Shown: positions 1 through 11,327 of the stretch, one piece after another | Numbering within the stretch: position 1 is the first letter of the stretch | Layout: every line of letters starts with the position of its first letter | The notes under the pieces: generated by a model | Seen by the model: the letters and a program-made list of their open reading frames with translations, nothing else | Databases searched by the model: none | What the model was told of the DNA's origin: nothing | Program-made: the position numbers and the translations under genes | Origin: Periconia sp. R9002 | Lineage: Eukaryota > Ascomycota > Dothideomycetes > Pleosporales > Periconiaceae | Assembly: GCA_023627715.1 (NCBI GenBank) | Contig: JAMAHW010000014.1 | Location: 310,001-374,000, forward strand | DNA: 64,000 bases | Direction of reading: 5' to 3'

Positions 1-618
1 GGTGACGACGGCGAGGCGGATGCATGATGGAGGCTAAAAGGTTGTGACTGTGTCGTGTAGGTGATGGTTGGTGTCTGTGTTCTGTGACTGGGCGTTTTGT
101 GCTGTGATTGATTGATGCACGCACACGTGTATACATGGTATTGGAGTTCACTTTTGTTTTTGGGTTACCGGGAAAAAGTTATATACCAGCATTTGCATAG
201 CCTGGCGTTTGACATTCACAGGCACAATTTACATGATTTTTTTTTACCTTGATTGTCTACATGAATGATATGTGTGTGCACTGTGCATGTATGTATGGAG
301 GTCACATGAAGTCGCGCGCGTAGGGGAACGCGACTAGCAGGGTAAGCACCTTACCAAAGCAGGGACTGCGGGTAAAGTAGTGTAGATAATGCCGTCATTG
401 TAGGGCGCCTGTGCCTGCCAAGTTTTGTAATCAAGCATGCGCGTGCTTGTTCGCACGCCGCATGCGGGCCTTTGCTTCAAAAACCATGGCTTGCCTACAG
501 GTATGATGATGCGTGCTCTCCAAGCTTCTCTCATCTCTCTTGGGTGAGTTTCTTGCCCATTCCTCGCCCCCCCGTCCTCTCTTTACCCTCGTCAGCGTCG
601 ACCAAGTACACAAACAAC
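1..618. other. Upstream region without a supported gene
   Basis: There is a GT/TG-rich stretch at about 40-300, then a CT-rich leader at about 515-600 just before the start codon of the CDF transporter. I read it as promoter and 5' leader. No coding segment can be supported; the minus-strand open frames at 334-757 have no recognisable content. Confidence 0.5.
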
Positions 619-2320
619 ATGGTTTCTGGCCGTCGTGGGGACCTGTTCCGCAACCAGTCGCAAAACAATGCCAAATACAACCGCTTTGATTTGGAGGCTG
701 GCAACCCTCCAAGCTCGCTAAGACCGCGTCAGAGATTCCGAGATGCAATACAGACAACCATCCACAAAGGACGCGCTGAGGAGTTGAAAAAGAGGCTTTT
801 AGAAGGCGTGGAACATAATGCCTTGGAGAAATTCAGGAAAAGCGAAGCAGAGGTGCGTTTCACGATTCCAATTCACCCCGCCTCTCCTGACTTGCCCATT
901 ATAAAGTTTGAACAAAAGAACCTAATCCGGGGACGTATTTAGCTCAAAGCGATTCGAAACAAAAAGCTACGCGCTTTCTACGAAGACCAAAACAATAGAT
1001 TGGATGATTGGCTTGAAGTCGATGCGGTCGTGTCCACCGTCGCCGACGATGTGCTTGACAGTATGGCTCCGCAAGATCTGGATCACGACGGCGTGGCTGA
1101 GGACAGAGGGCCTCTCGGTCTAAGCGAGGAGAGTGTCGAATGTTTTCTCCCTAAAGACGAGCGCGAAAAAAGAAGAACGTCCGCGCGGCATGTGAAGTGG
1201 GCTATCAATGTAAGCAATACCATTGATTCTGAGCTCAGTTTCATCACAACCTAACAGCGTATAGATCAATGTCATAGTGAATATCCTACTTCTAGTTGCA
1301 AAAGGCATAGCCGCGATATGGTATGTTTTTCCAGGTACAAAGTAGTATCAAGACACCATGTGGTGTAACTTTTGAAGCATTCAACACTCAGTATATCACC
1401 CCTGGTTGAGTTTAGCTGACTTTGTACCCGCGAACTTTAGGTCAAACTCGCTTTCACTTATTGCGTCACTCGTCGACTCCGCGCTCGATCTCCTCTGCAC
1501 CCTCATCATCTACGCGACGAACAAACTCGTGGGCTGGCGGCTCGAGCGACTCCGCAAGCAATTCCCTGTCGGCCGTCGTCGTCTAGAACCTATTGGCATC
1601 CTCGTCTTTTCCATCATCATGATCGTCTCTTTTCTTCAGATTTTGCAGGAATCGGTGACAAAGTTACTACCAAGCGGCGACCATAAGACTGCGGATCTGC
1701 CACCCGCAGCCATATTCTCCATGGTGGCCACGATCGTTGTCAAAGGTACAATATGGATAGGTTGCGCCAGAGTCAAGACCACACAGGTGCAAGCACTAGC
1801 GCAAGATTGTAAAACCGATGTCTACTTCAATACACTTTCCCTCGCCTTTCCATTGATAGGCAAGGAACTGGACGTCTGGTGGTTGGACCCTTTAGGCGCG
1901 ACTCTTCTATCCCTCTTCATCATCTATGATTGGGCGGGCACTTGCCTAGAGAACGTAACACGGTTGACGGGAGTAGCAGCAGATGATCGTACGGCACGCA
2001 AGATGATGTACATGGCATGGCGTTTCTCACCACTGGTCGAAGGCTACAAGATGGTCAAGAGCTACCACGCCGGCGATGGAGTATGGGTGGAGATGGACGT
2101 ATTAATGAACGAGAAGGCTCCGTTGAGTCGGTGTCACGACATCGCTGAGACGCTGCAGTATTGTACGGAGGGCTTGAAGGAGGTCGATCGCGCATTTGTA
2201 ACCATGGACTGTAAGTTTATCCTGTTTTTTTTATATATATGTTCTTGATTGTGAGTGAAACTGACCTTTTCTACAGACACTTCGCAAGGGCCTACTGGCC
2301 ATGCGGCAGAAAATGAATGA
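619..2320 (+). CDS. Cation diffusion facilitator (CDF) metal transporter, manganese-type motif
   Basis: This encodes a membrane antiporter that would move a divalent metal out of the cytosol into an organelle or out of the cell. Five exons join in phase: 619-852, 943-1209, 1265-1320, 1441-2210 and 2277-2320, giving 456 residues. A hydrophilic N-terminal part (1-167) is followed by membrane segments from INVIVNILLLVAKGIAAIW (168-186) onward. The first metal-site motif reads DSALD (D198, D202), the DxxxD form seen in Mn-CDF proteins rather than the HxxxD of zinc transporters. The second site is D312-x3-N316 in CKTDVYFN. A soluble C-terminal domain follows, with HDIAETLQYC. The ATG at 619 is the first in frame. 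Metal specificity is inferred from the motif only. Confidence 0.88.
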
Positions 2321-2867
2321 TGATCGGACATACTGATATCTTTGCATCGCATTAATTTGTAAAAATGACTGGATTTTTCCTTGCGTGTCATAGCGAGCGG
2401 GTTTTGCATAGATGGCGTTTCTACGAATTGGTATGAATTGGTCGTCATGTATTATGCCTGTTTAAACTGTTTGGCATTCAATCTTCTCTCAATCGGCATC
2501 AGAATTCAATATTACGGAGTCGTTCCGTAGACAGTTACCTGCATAACCCTCTATCATGGAGTTGGCAATCGAAATCGTTTTCCTTCATTGATTGTAGCTA
2601 AAATACTTGATGCAGTCAGCCCCACCAATTCACTCTTCTGGTCTTGGCGAATGACTCATCTTGAGCAATACGCATTCGTCTTCAGCTTCAAACGATACCA
2701 TCTAGATTCAGCCGCCAACTGAAGCAAAGGAAAAAAAGTATATATTCTCGCAAATACTCTGTCCATATGTGAGCTTCTTCGTACTAAACACACCCGTGAA
2801 GAATTGAATATCAAGTGACTAGCCATCCACCTTCCCAGAGATCTATAGATTGATCCTTTTCAGCATC
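2321..2867. other. Spacer, no gene seen
   Basis: This AT-richer region lies between two plus-strand genes. It should hold the CDF gene's 3' end and the promoter of the kinase gene. No open frame with recognisable content. Confidence 0.5.
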
Positions 2868-4010
2868 ATGGCCTCACTTCCACAACCAGATCTCACGAGC
2901 GAAGCTGGATTCAGCGCATACCTAGACGAAAACTCAATATCGCACACAAACATCACTCTCCTTACTGGCGGGACTGCGAACTACGTCTATCGCGTAACAT
3001 CTTCCAACTCCCCATCTTCCGAGTCTTCCCTTCCCCAACAAAAAACCGCCATCTACAAACACGCCGCTCCCTACCTCCACTCTAATCCATCTTTTGCCTT
3101 TGATTCCAAAAGAATGGATTACGAGAACCACGTTTTGACCATCGTACCAGCACTTATGGGACCGTATCTGGAGAGAGTTCATTCTAACGTCCATGCTGTG
3201 GAGAGATACAGCTACGACGAAAAGAGGCGCGTGCTTTGTCTAGAGGACGGCGGGGAGAAGGAGCTGAAGAAGGCATATGAAAACTCGATGTTAGATGTCC
3301 CTAAGATCGGTGTGCAGCTAGGGACGTGGTTGGCAGCGCTACATACAAGCACGAAAAGTATGTCATTGTCGCTCACGGCGAACCCTGGGCAAGATGATCA
3401 AGACTTGAAGGCAAATAATCCCATCGGCGTGGCTATCTATCGACACTCGTACGCTAATCTTGCTGCCGCCTTTGCTGAGTACGGACACGACGTCGAGCTG
3501 GCCAAACGTGTCAACGAAGAGTTTGGAAGCAAACTTGCGACTGACAATGAATGTGTATGTCATGGAGACTTTTGGCCGGGAAATGTTTTGGTCAAGTGTA
3601 ATGATGAGCAGGGAGACGCCGTCGATCTCACTGTCGTGGATTGGGAAATGAGCCGTCGAGGAGTGAGCGCAACGGATGTGGGGCAGTTCGCCGCGGAAGC
3701 CTTCTTGTTGGACAGGTTCCGTGGGGATAAGGGTTTGCTTGAGGCGTTCATGGATGCATATATCTCGGCAAGGGATTTCGAGAACGAAGCGGCAGGCAGA
3801 GAGTGGGCGAAGAGAGTGGTTGTCCATTGGGCTGTACACATTGCCTTCTGGCCCACACGCGTTAAGTGGACTGGTCGAGCAGGAACGCAGATGCTGGTAG
3901 ATATGGGAGCTCTGGTCTTGAAAGCAGTTCTTAGCGGCGACTCTGTGAAGTTGCGAGAATGCGAGTTGCTTCGGCGTGCTGGGAATAGGCTGGCAAAACT
4001 GTTGGCTTGA
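2868..4010 (+). CDS. APH/choline-kinase-fold phosphotransferase
   Basis: This is an uncharacterised small-molecule kinase of the aminoglycoside-phosphotransferase superfamily, 380 residues, intronless. A glycine-rich nucleotide loop LTGGTANYVYRV lies near residues 35-47. The catalytic loop is CHGDFWPGNVLV (H232, D234, with the Mg-binding Asn 5 residues on), and the second Mg-binding motif is VVDWEM (D258). These fit an active kinase. Substrates in the family include choline, methylthioribose, homoserine and fructosamine; nothing here fixes which one applies. I chose the ATG at 2868 because it precedes the conserved region and the open frame upstream of it starts only from a non-ATG codon. Neighbours give no pathway hint. 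Confidence 0.8.
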   Translation: MASLPQPDLTSEAGFSAYLDENSISHTNITLLTGGTANYVYRVTSSNSPSSESSLPQQKTAIYKHAAPYLHSNPSFAFDSKRMDYENHVLTIVPALMGPYLERVHSNVHAVERYSYDEKRRVLCLEDGGEKELKKAYENSMLDVPKIGVQLGTWLAALHTSTKSMSLSLTANPGQDDQDLKANNPIGVAIYRHSYANLAAAFAEYGHDVELAKRVNEEFGSKLATDNECVCHGDFWPGNVLVKCNDEQGDAVDLTVVDWEMSRRGVSATDVGQFAAEAFLLDRFRGDKGLLEAFMDAYISARDFENEAAGREWAKRVVVHWAVHIAFWPTRVKWTGRAGTQMLVDMGALVLKAVLSGDSVKLRECELLRRAGNRLAKLLA

Positions 4011-4575
4011 ACCAAAACATTAGAAGTAGACGAACCAGGCTATAAGCCATTTCTGGCCCGTTTGACCTGTTGATTTGTCTTCCACGAATTTCAGCTGCTA
4101 TGTTGCCCTGATATTGTGTTCAAAAGCTATATCTAGAAAATCTCGACCTGATTAGTCTAGTGTGATGTGTAGCAGCAAGTGTCAAATGTTGTCTTTGCCT
4201 GTGAGCGCAGCTGTAATTGCAACGCGCAGTCCAGTACAACTCTTGCAGTTGACATAAAAAGTATTCGACTCCTTAAAAAAGCACTGCTGATCGCTCATGT
4301 TCAATACCCCTTCCCAGATTGTTAGGCATGTTGACATATCTGAAAGTTGACCTCAGAATCCGTAACAGCATCATAGATATCGTCAAGGTACGTCTCATCA
4401 ATAACTCAGCTTCTGGTCTCTAGTCGTATGATGGATGTTTGGGAAGAAGGTTCGAGGAGCTCGGGAAAAGAAGATGTCTAGAAGCAGCTTGGCAGAAGCA
4501 AAATGACGTGCCTTGATCGGAACGTTTTCCGCACTGCTCCGAAAAACTTTCGTAAACCTCAACACACCCACAACA
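4011..4575. other. Spacer, no gene seen
   Basis: Intergenic DNA between two plus-strand genes, with short A- and T-rich runs and no coding segment that can be supported. It probably holds the promoter of the hydrolase downstream. Confidence 0.5.
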
Positions 4576-5582
4576 ATGCGCTCCTTACATCGCGCCGTCT
4601 ATCCTACCTGCGCTTCTCTTCTTGTCCCAAAGTCCAGCGTAAGATCGTGCCAATTCACATTCGATTCCGCACCAACATGGACGCGCGCCTTCTCGGCCAG
4701 CACGAATTGCAGAACCGTCGACCTCGTGTACACGCTACACGATGACCAAGGAAAATCCAAAGGTGACCCGATAATTATCCTCCATGGATTGTTTGGGAGC
4801 AAGAAGAACAATCGTAGTGTCAGCAAGTATGACCTTTCTTCAACACACCCAATTGGACTCGATTGAAACTTACATCTTCCAGCGCCTTCTCTCGCGCTCT
4901 CTCCCGTCCCGTCTACGCCATCGATCTCCGCAATCACGGCGACTCACCGCAAGAAAAGCCACACAACTACACGGCGCTCTCGAAAGATGTCTTGAATTTC
5001 CTCAAAAAGCATAACCTAAAAAATTCGACACTCATCGGACACTCTATGGGCGCAAAAACGGTCATGACGATGGCATTGCAGGACCCAGACTGCTGCGCCA
5101 ATATTGTTGCCGTGGACAATGCGCCCGTAGATGCGGCACTTGCGAGCGATTTTCCAAAATACGTCGAGGGCATGCGCAAAATAGAAAGTGCGAAATGCAA
5201 ATCGCAGAAAGCAGCAGATGAAATCCTTACTCCCTACGCGAAGGAACTGCCTGTCCGCCAGTTTCTCCTTACCAATCTGGTTCGGCCAAGTCCGGGCGAG
5301 CCACTCAAATTCCGTATACCTATCAAAATATTGGGGGATGCTTTGGATGACATGGCGGATTTCCCATTCAACAATCCTGATGAGGTGCGATTTAGCAAAA
5401 GAGCCTTGTTTGTGAGGGGTACCAAAAGTCACTATGTGAGTGATGAGACCCTGCCCATTATTGGGAGGTTCTTCCCGAGATTTGAATTGGTAGACATAGA
5501 TTGCGGACATTGGGTAATCAGCGAGAAGCCGGAAGAATTCATTAAAGCGGTCGTCAATTTTCTGCAGGAGAAGGATGAATAG
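4576..5582 (+). CDS. ABHD11/IMO32-like mitochondrial alpha/beta hydrolase
   Basis: This is a serine hydrolase of the ABHD11/Imo32/Eat1 group; relatives act in mitochondria as esterases, thioesterases or ethanol acetyltransferases. Exons 4576-4826 and 4883-5582 join in phase to give 316 residues. The N-terminus is basic and lacks acidic residues for about 25 positions, as expected of a mitochondrial targeting sequence. Visible motifs are the oxyanion loop HGLFGS (70-75), the nucleophile elbow GHSMGAKT (Ser138) and the catalytic-histidine context DCGHWV (His293). DLRNHGDS after the first exon junction is typical of the group. The 3' end faces the chitinase gene, with 136 bp between the stop codons. 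Confidence 0.85.
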
Positions 5583-5718
5583 ATGTATTATTAGCATACT
5601 GCAAATCCGGACTGAGTAGGTCGCATCATGCATGTGAGTGCTGTGTTGACAGTAGGTTTTGCATTCCCAGAAGCAATGAACACTATAATCAGGCCTTGCT
5701 CCAGAATTCAAAAAGGAG

Positions 5719-7172
5719 CTACAACTCACTTTTCTCAAACTGGTCTCTGTGATAACTTGCTTCCCTAGTTCCGGTAGTCGCCGTCAGTAACCCTTCAGTA
5801 GCGGCTTTGAGGTGCGCAAACTGCGGTGCGTCTTCTCCCAAACCCCATGCAAAAACGCCTCCCAAGTCCTTTTCTACAACAATATCCGGAAACTTCTTGA
5901 GAATGGCTGCCTCTGTATCCCACGACCAATACAGATCCTCCTCTTCATCCCAATAATAGTGCCCTCCGCCCTCCGAGTCATAAACCCCATTCTCTAATGC
6001 TTTGGTCCACGAGCCTGAAAGCTCAGTGGGTACTGGGTCATGCCATGAGAATGCGCCGGCTCCGCCCAGATCACCTCCTGTAGTTGGGTCCTCCATGAGA
6101 GTGGTTGGACATCCTACAGGGTGGGCCCGACATTCAGCTTTGGCATCTGGATCTAAATTCGCGGTCACAGATTAGCTCAATTCAAACAAGGGTCAATCAT
6201 TTGGCGATCAAGGTCTTAAAAAACTACGCCACGTGATGTCTGAATACTACTTCGTATCCTGGGAGAACTTACCCGTCTTATACCATTTTGTGTAGAAAGC
6301 AAGACCTAGGTTTGCTTTTTCCGATGGTAACCCTCGCTGGAGATAGGTATCAATGGCTTTTACAGATAACTGCAGGCCTGTGTGGTGTTTAGTTATATTG
6401 TCACGGCGGTTGAACATATCATAGGCCATGATGTTGAGAAAATCAACCGTTTCCGAAATTATTGGTACGGTGGAGGCTGTAAAAGCAAGCATATCCCTTG
6501 GTAGGCCCGGGACAGCTGCTGAGATGACCTTGGAAGGTCCAATGGCTTCTCGTATCACGGCAAGAAGTTTGGGATAGGCTTCGATCTCCCAGATTTTCTC
6601 TGCATTGGGGTTGGTTTTGTAATCTTCTCCATTCCCCCCAGGGTATTCCCAATCTATATCCACGCCTATATCTATCTATTAGTATGATTGACCATTTTCA
6701 AGCTTCGAGGGCAGCTTTGACGTACCATCGGCACCGGTAAAAGTAATCATCCTGTTCACATTTTGTGCGAAAAGCTCTCTGCTCTGGTCTGTTTGAGCCG
6801 CCACAGAAAACCCATTGTCTCCCCATCCACCAATAGCAACCATGACCTTGGTGTCATTGGGAAACTTGAGACGAACGTCTGCAACTGAGGTGAATAAAGG
6901 GAATAACGTCTGGTTTGGCGTATTGAAGATTTCTGACCGCATGAATGCCAAATCCACATGTGTAATACATTGCACGAGAGCCGGTTCGGGAACGATATTG
7001 TGCTGCCTTTGCACTGGTAAGAACGGGCGGTATCTGGTGAGGGGAGGGGAGCAGCAGTCAACACACACCCTGTAAGATACATGATATATCGTGCTTTGGT
7101 ACATGCTGCTATGGCCGGCACGACCATGGCGAACAACGCATACATGTATTGTATGATGCTTACGATTGCCAT
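5719..7172 (-). CDS. Secreted GH18 chitinase
   Basis: This predicts a secreted glycoside hydrolase family 18 enzyme that cuts beta-1,4 N-acetylglucosamine polymers. Exons on the minus strand are 7172-7069, 7006-6726, 6665-6273 and 6152-5719, all in phase, giving 403 residues. The first about 22 residues form a hydrophobic signal peptide ending near AIAAC. The strand motif KVMVAIGGWG is followed by the full catalytic motif DGVDIDWE (D128, D131, D133, acid E135). Later come FLNIMAYDM and LGGVFAWGLGED, both family features. No LysM or chitin-binding module is seen, so it looks like a single-domain enzyme. The last exon may be longer or shorter if a small 3' intron exists. It is divergently placed from the HTD2-like gene. 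Confidence 0.88.
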
Positions 7173-7493
7173 TTTGCAAACACTGTCTAAAGAGACGACC
7201 TGAACACCTGAACTAGCTAGGTGTCCGAGAGAGGAAGAAAAGGCTCAGTTTAGCCAGCCATATAGCCATCAATCTAGGTGGGCAGATATATTGGCGTCAA
7301 TGTGCTACTGTGCTCCCATCCTTTCCTCACTGAGAAGCTCCAACGGTTATCGATAGCTATGTACTAGGTACCTAGGTACTTATTGAGCCACCCTCACGGA
7401 AGGCATAGCCGGGGCCATGCCAAGAAGCCTCGGCAGCACATTTCGCAACATTGAATGCTACTGTAGTCCTGCTTCACACAACCACCACTACCA
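7173..7493. promoter_or_regulatory. Shared divergent promoter region
   Basis: This 321-bp spacer separates the start codons of the chitinase gene (minus) and the HTD2-like gene (plus), so it should hold both promoters. It contains the repeated sequence TAGGTACCTAGGTACTTA around 7364-7382. No factor site is assigned. Confidence 0.5.
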
Positions 7494-9057
7494 ATGCTTT
7501 TGAAAACGCCATGCACGATCCGTGTATACCGTCCATCAATTTATCGTACGCAATGGCACCGGCCATTGCATCGTCTGTATTCGATCGAAACCGGTAGCAC
7601 ACTAAAACCCTCCGCCAGCTTAAACAGCGATCCCGAATGGTTCCAGAAGCTCCGTGAGCAAATGCTCAATCGCGAGCTACCACCCTTGTACGATACTCCT
7701 TCCAAGAGACAAGAAGATGCGCTCGCAAGCACATTATCTGCATATTTGCCTGCTGGATTCGAGACGACATTCAAGTCCACACCACCAGGAATTGGTCACA
7801 CTCCCTCACACACAATTGGTAACCATCTGGTCTTCTTCAATCCTTCCATCCATACCAACGAATTACTTCCCGACGGCACCGATTCACTACATAGCCCGGG
7901 TGATCCTTTCGTACGGCGCATGTGGACCGGAGGTACCGTCAAGGTGCATCCGCCAAAATATTTTAAGCCTTCATTTGAGAATGGATGGGGGCTTAATCTC
8001 CCTCAGATGTGCATAGAACGGATAAAGGAGGTGACATTACGGGGTCAAGGTGACTCGGAAAAAATCTATGTGACTATCGAACGCCGCATCGCCTCAATAA
8101 CGTCACTGGAATCCTCAATGTTTGACGCCAAGTTTAGAAGGCCTGGCGGCCTACCTGGGTTTTTCCACGGGCAGGCTCGCAAGTCAGAAGAATTATGGGG
8201 AGATGCTTATTTAATCGAAGAGCGTAACCTCGTTTTCATGCGAGAAAGAAGCGAGGCTGAACGGGAAGCTATCAAAGCTGGTCAAATTGCGCCTGTCAAA
8301 TACCTGAAAGGTTCGTATACAGGCCGACATTTTTTGACTGATTGCATATTAATTGAAAGCAGCTCCTGGACAGCCTGAAATTCATCATACAATAGTTCCA
8401 ACAAAATCCTTGCTCTTCCGATTTTCGGCCCTAACATTCAATGCTCACTCCATTCATCTAGACAAAGAGTATTGTCGGACTGTGGAAGGACATCGTAACC
8501 TCCTCGTTCATGGACCTCTCACCTTGATGCTTATGCTCAAATTCCTATCTGCTCATCTACGTACACTTGATGGTCCGTCACGTTTTATCCGATCCATCGA
8601 ATACCGAAATTTGGCGCCGTTATATTGCGACGAAGAACTACGACTGTGTGCGCGCGAAAGGAGAAGACCACATATGGGAGAAACGGATGCGATGTTCGAC
8701 GTTTGGATCGAGGGTCCGACAGGTGGTGTGGCTGTGAAGGGCACCATCCTCACTGGGTGCCGGACCACCTCCAGTGTCAATCAATGGAAGGCACGACCCT
8801 CTTATATACCAGATGACCACGCAAGCCTACTCCATAACATGGAGTCTACTCCTCTCCCTGATCCGAAGTTGCCTATTGTGCCTGATAATAAAGCTGTCAT
8901 ACGTAAAGTTCATTCTACGGATCAAGCAGAAGATCCCGAAGCCAACAATCCATTCCACTTCCCACGACGAGGTATAAGAAAGCAAGCCTTATTGCGGGTC
9001 AGACAGGTGGGCGAAAAATTACAGCCTCCAGAACAAGAACGACTGCCGTGGAGGTGA
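7494..9057 (+). CDS. HTD2-like mitochondrial 3-hydroxyacyl-thioester dehydratase
   Basis: This protein resembles fungal HTD2/RMD12 and the FAS1-type dehydratase/mesaconyl-C4-CoA hydratase group. Members are double hot-dog proteins that dehydrate 3-hydroxyacyl thioesters, in mitochondria during type II fatty-acid synthesis. Exons 7494-8310 and 8363-9057 join in phase to give 503 residues. The basic, acid-free N-terminus (about 1-33) suggests mitochondrial import. The hydratase core is seen in the second exon around LLFRFSALTFNAHSIHLDKE, with the Asn-x-His pair typical of these enzymes, followed by GHRNLLVHGPLTLML. At 503 residues it is longer than yeast Htd2, mainly through an extended N-terminal half and a tail. 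The exact family member (HTD2 or a hydratase paralogue) is not certain. Confidence 0.78.
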
Positions 9058-9462
9058 AAGGGAGCCTCAGGTGGAACGAGCGATGGGAGCAGACCAGAAA
9101 CCGCCCAAAAAAAATCATATGTAGTATATATAGAACAATAGGCAAAAACTATCACCTATTCAAAATCATTATGAGGGTATTTTGACATCTTTCGTGTCAG
9201 AATGAGGCAACTCGATATCCTTCCGAGCTGGCGTAGACTGTAGAATACCACTTAATACTGATATCACACTTTTTGCATCACGAATCAGCATGTCAAATCA
9301 TGGGTGGGCGCCATGTCGAAATTGTTTCATTCCAGTCACTATGGACGACATGTCCGTAAACGCCATGCAATCATAACCGCTTTTCCGAGCCATGGTATCT
9401 CGTATTCCTTTTACATGCACACCCAATCTTTTACATTCACACCCAATGCAAAAACTGCCCTC
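9058..9462. other. Convergent 3' spacer
   Basis: Lies between the stop codons of the HTD2-like gene (plus) and the uL23 gene (minus). It should hold both transcript ends. No gene seen. Confidence 0.5.
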
Positions 9463-10254
9463 TTAAACGATAGCGAGCTTGGTAGCGGCGATGTCGAGGG
9501 CATCCACATCGGGAGTCAACCGCGCGAAAGCCTTCTTGGAGCCGTCAGGGCGAATGAGGGTGTTGATCTTGACGGTAGATACGTCGTATTGCTTCTTAAG
9601 CGCAGCGGCGATCTGGCGCTTGTTGGCCTTCACATCCACAATGAAGACGAGGGTGTTGTTCTCCTCAATCTTCTTCATGGCAGACTCGGTGTTGAGAGGG
9701 TGGATGAGGATCTTGCCGGCATCGAGACGGGGTTGCGAAGGGATCGACTTGCGGGGGTATTTGGGTGTGCGGCTAGACAGAGTGTCAGCTCGTGGTCCAG
9801 CGAGCAGGAAGCAAGGAACATGGCGAGATGGCGACTTACGAGAGCTCCAGAGTCTTGGGACGGTGGAAGCTGGTATTAAGGCGAACCTTCTTGACCTTGT
9901 GCGAGTTCACCTTTACTCTCGTTAATACTGCTGTCCCAGAGCATGAGTAGTAAAAGCAGCCAGAGATGAAGTACTGGCACGCCTTATAGGTCTAGGGAAT
10001 GGAACGTACACCGCGCAGGGCAGCCTTGGCGGCTTCATTGGCCTTCTTCTGCGGCTTACCGCCTGCCAGCTGTTAGCAATGTACACTTCATATCAGTATC
10101 GTAAGGGGCCTGGAGTCTTTTTTTTATACAATGCATCACTTCAACGGCAAGCGCCGAGAGGACTCGGCGGCGCAGAAGCAATGTCGTGATGCATCATAAT
10201 CACTTTTCGCAGGCAATGAGGCGGCGTACCTTTTTGTCCGGCTTTGGGAGGCAT
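9463..10254 (-). CDS. RPL25: Ribosomal protein uL23 (L25/L23a)
   Basis: This is a 60S subunit protein at the peptide exit tunnel, where it contacts 25S rRNA and docks SRP. Four exons on the minus strand (10254-10230, 10062-10010, 9910-9840, 9772-9463) join in phase to give 152 residues, close to the family norm of about 142-156. The N-terminus [15 protein letters not shown] is lysine-rich, as in eukaryotic L23a. The core is recognised by [35 protein letters not shown] and [18 protein letters not shown] text. The first coding exon is only 25 nt, so a simple ORF scan misses the N-terminus. The gene is divergent from BMT2, with 209 bp between the start codons. Confidence 0.95.
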
Positions 10255-10463
10255 GGCGTCGAGATGCTGTGGTTAGTGTGGAGGTTGAGGATGAAAGGTA
10301 GGTTTTTGGAGAACTTGAAAGTGTGCAATCACGAAATTCGCTAAACCATCCACTCTGGTACTAGCGTGGGTGCTGGGCCGGCCGCCAAAGTCTCGGCATG
10401 GTCCAGTACAGCGCTCACTGCTCAGCACAAACGAAGTCATGGGGTGCTTCGCAAACAAAATAT

Positions 10464-11327
10464 ATGGCCAGCAAGAAACGATCCAAGACGCTGTCCCATG
10501 GGAGGCCTCCCGTCCTTGGTCCAAGAGAGCGTATGAGCTCACAAAAGTCTCGAACTGTTATCCGGACCCATCATCGACTTGAAAAACAACGTGCGACAGC
10601 TTTGAAAAACGGTGATGCTGAGTCAGCAGAGGCCATTAAAAAAGCAATTGAAGAGAACGGTGGATTGAAGCTCTACCAAGCTGCAAGTAAACAGGGCCAA
10701 GCAAAGGATCGAGGCGGAGATTCTAGCAAAGTTCTTGTGGAATGGCTGAAACAGGATGGTATCCTCAAAAATACGCCAAAGGACACCAGCATGGAAAAAC
10801 TAACGTGCCTCGAGGTTGGAGCACTATCCACAAAAAACGAAATATCCAAAGTTGGCGAGCAAATAACTATGACGAGGATTGATTTGAACAGCCAAGGGCC
10901 TGGCATCACAAAGCAAGATTTCATGGAGCGGCCACTGCCCAAACATTCCGACGATCTATTCGACATCATATCACTCTCCCTAGTTCTGAATTACGTCCCG
11001 GAGGCTGTTCAGCGTGGTAACATGTTAAAGAGAGTCACTAAGTTTCTCCGAACGTCTGATCCGCCGGCGCAGAAAGTTGGCTCGACATTACCCGCGTTAT
11101 TTCTTGTCCTCCCTCTGCCGTGTGTCCAGAACTCGAGATACCTGGACGAACAATTATTACTGCGAATAATGGCCAACATGGGATTCGACCTGGCAAAGAA
11201 AAAACTCACACCAAAACTGTGCTACTATCTATTCACCCTGAAGGGAAAGGAGGAACCTGTGAAGATGGAGAAGAGGAAAATAAGGGATGGCCCGTCGATG
11301 AACAACTTCTGTATCATAGTAGAGTAA
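10464..11327 (+). CDS. BMT2: 25S rRNA adenine-N1 methyltransferase BMT2
   Basis: BMT2 makes m1A in helix 65 of 25S rRNA in the nucleolus, using S-adenosylmethionine. The single-exon protein has 287 residues from the chosen ATG at 10464, beginning MASKKRSKTLSHGRPP. An upstream in-frame ATG at 10398 would add 22 residues of non-conserved sequence, so I prefer the inner start. Family features seen include LEVGALSTKNEIS (SAM-binding segment), the RIDLNSQGPGI stretch (methyltransferase motif II/III), FDIISLSLVLNYVP (motif IV) and a C-terminal TLKGK. A polyadenylation-like AATAAA lies near 11386. It stands head to head with the uL23 gene, another 60S factor. Confidence 0.85.
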   Translation: MASKKRSKTLSHGRPPVLGPRERMSSQKSRTVIRTHHRLEKQRATALKNGDAESAEAIKKAIEENGGLKLYQAASKQGQAKDRGGDSSKVLVEWLKQDGILKNTPKDTSMEKLTCLEVGALSTKNEISKVGEQITMTRIDLNSQGPGITKQDFMERPLPKHSDDLFDIISLSLVLNYVPEAVQRGNMLKRVTKFLRTSDPPAQKVGSTLPALFLVLPLPCVQNSRYLDEQLLLRIMANMGFDLAKKKLTPKLCYYLFTLKGKEEPVKMEKRKIRDGPSMNNFCIIVE

